Shown here piece by piece: positions 41,271-41,452 of a stretch of DNA of 41,452 bases. Source of the DNA: JANNXQ01 sp038238555 (lineage in GTDB: Bacteria > Verrucomicrobiota > Verrucomicrobiia > Chthoniobacterales > Chthoniobacteraceae); assembly GCA_038238555.1 (NCBI GenBank), contig JBBRXP010000032.1:1-41452 (forward strand), given 5' to 3'. The translations under genes were made by a program, and so were the position numbers. Position 1 is the first letter of the stretch, and every line of letters begins with the position of its first letter. Below the pieces are notes generated by a model that saw nothing but the letters and a program-made list of their open reading frames with translations, searched no databases and was not told the DNA's origin.

Positions 41271-41395
41271 CTAATTGAGCGGAGTAAAAGTCCATCGGGC
41301 ATCCGCAATCGGGCAGCGCCCGCGGGGCACCCTTCAGATCGTGCGCTACTTGGAGTCTGTCGCACCATGGTCATCAGCTTCGCTAAAAGCCGCGC

Positions 41396-41452
41396 ATGGC
41401 GAAACCAGATTTGCGCGACGTGCTTGCGGAGAATATCCGCGCCTACCGAGAG
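41396..41452 (+). CDS. Start of a probable HTH regulator (3' end outside window)
   Basis: Nineteen residues are visible, MAKPDLRDVLAENIRAYRE, the usual opening of an XRE-type helix-turn-helix protein (LAENIRxxR). The gene runs away from the truncated jetC. No clear Shine-Dalgarno. Assignment rests on the first helix only. Confidence 0.4.
   Translation, partial: MAKPDLRDVLAENIRAYRE

Overview
The window is GC-rich, gene-dense bacterial chromosome. The mix suggests a member of the PVC group, most likely Verrucomicrobiota: prepilin-like proteins with short secreted tails, a TPR/O-GlcNAc-transferase protein, a Tat-signal pyruvyl-transferase-like protein, a PQQ-type propeller, an STN-like/prepilin pair, a short SecA paralogue and many starts without a visible Shine-Dalgarno. 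The assignment is inference; there is no rRNA in the window.

Layout. 1-7.6 kb: end of a copper P-type ATPase, a polysaccharide-pyruvyl-transferase-like protein overlapping a TPR/OGT glycosyltransferase, quinolinate synthase (nadA) and a lipoprotein. 7.6-11.5 kb: thiC behind a TPP riboswitch with a legible terminator/antiterminator, a PotA-like ABC ATPase and pdxH. 11.7-14.1 kb: a CHASE3/PAS histidine kinase with its single-domain response regulator, and tRNA-Ser(TGA). 14.2-16.3 kb: two decayed VapC toxins around a PQQ-like propeller and an intact ribbon-helix-helix antitoxin. 16.3-22 kb: rhaA, glpX, a LolA-like protein, a PAP2 phosphatase and a family 39 glycosyltransferase. 22-28 kb: an EF-hand protein, a DUF3467 protein, a SecA-like motor, a GYF_2 membrane protein, a STAS protein, a prepilin and an STN-like protein. 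28-35.4 kb: a very unusual leuS, a second prepilin, a secreted protein, a LolC/E-type permease, an ICMT-family protein and a YajQ-family protein. 35.56 kb to the end: tRNA-Ala(GGC) followed by an integrative element with tyrosine recombinase, excisionase-like protein, XRE regulator, an unrecognised HTH protein and the tail of a broken Wadjet locus (JetD plus the JetC C-terminus).

Three things stand out. First, leuS carries a 188-residue in-frame insertion in its catalytic domain that contains what looks like a complete phage-type BECR-fold (PBECR) nuclease domain. Second, nine arrays of heptanucleotide units (AACTCTC, AACACTC, TCCGAAT, GAATGAC, AACATCC types), mostly as inverted pairs, fill gene junctions right up to stop and start codons; two lie inside coding sequence (thiC, leuS) with lengths that keep the frame. 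A separate hairpin repeat follows the stop codon of three genes. Third, the thiC leader reads as a textbook transcriptional switch: ten bases of the thi box are perfectly complementary to a segment overlapping the 5' arm of the terminator.

The heptamer arrays occur from 9 to 33 kb and I see none in the tRNA-Ala element, which fits that element being a later arrival.
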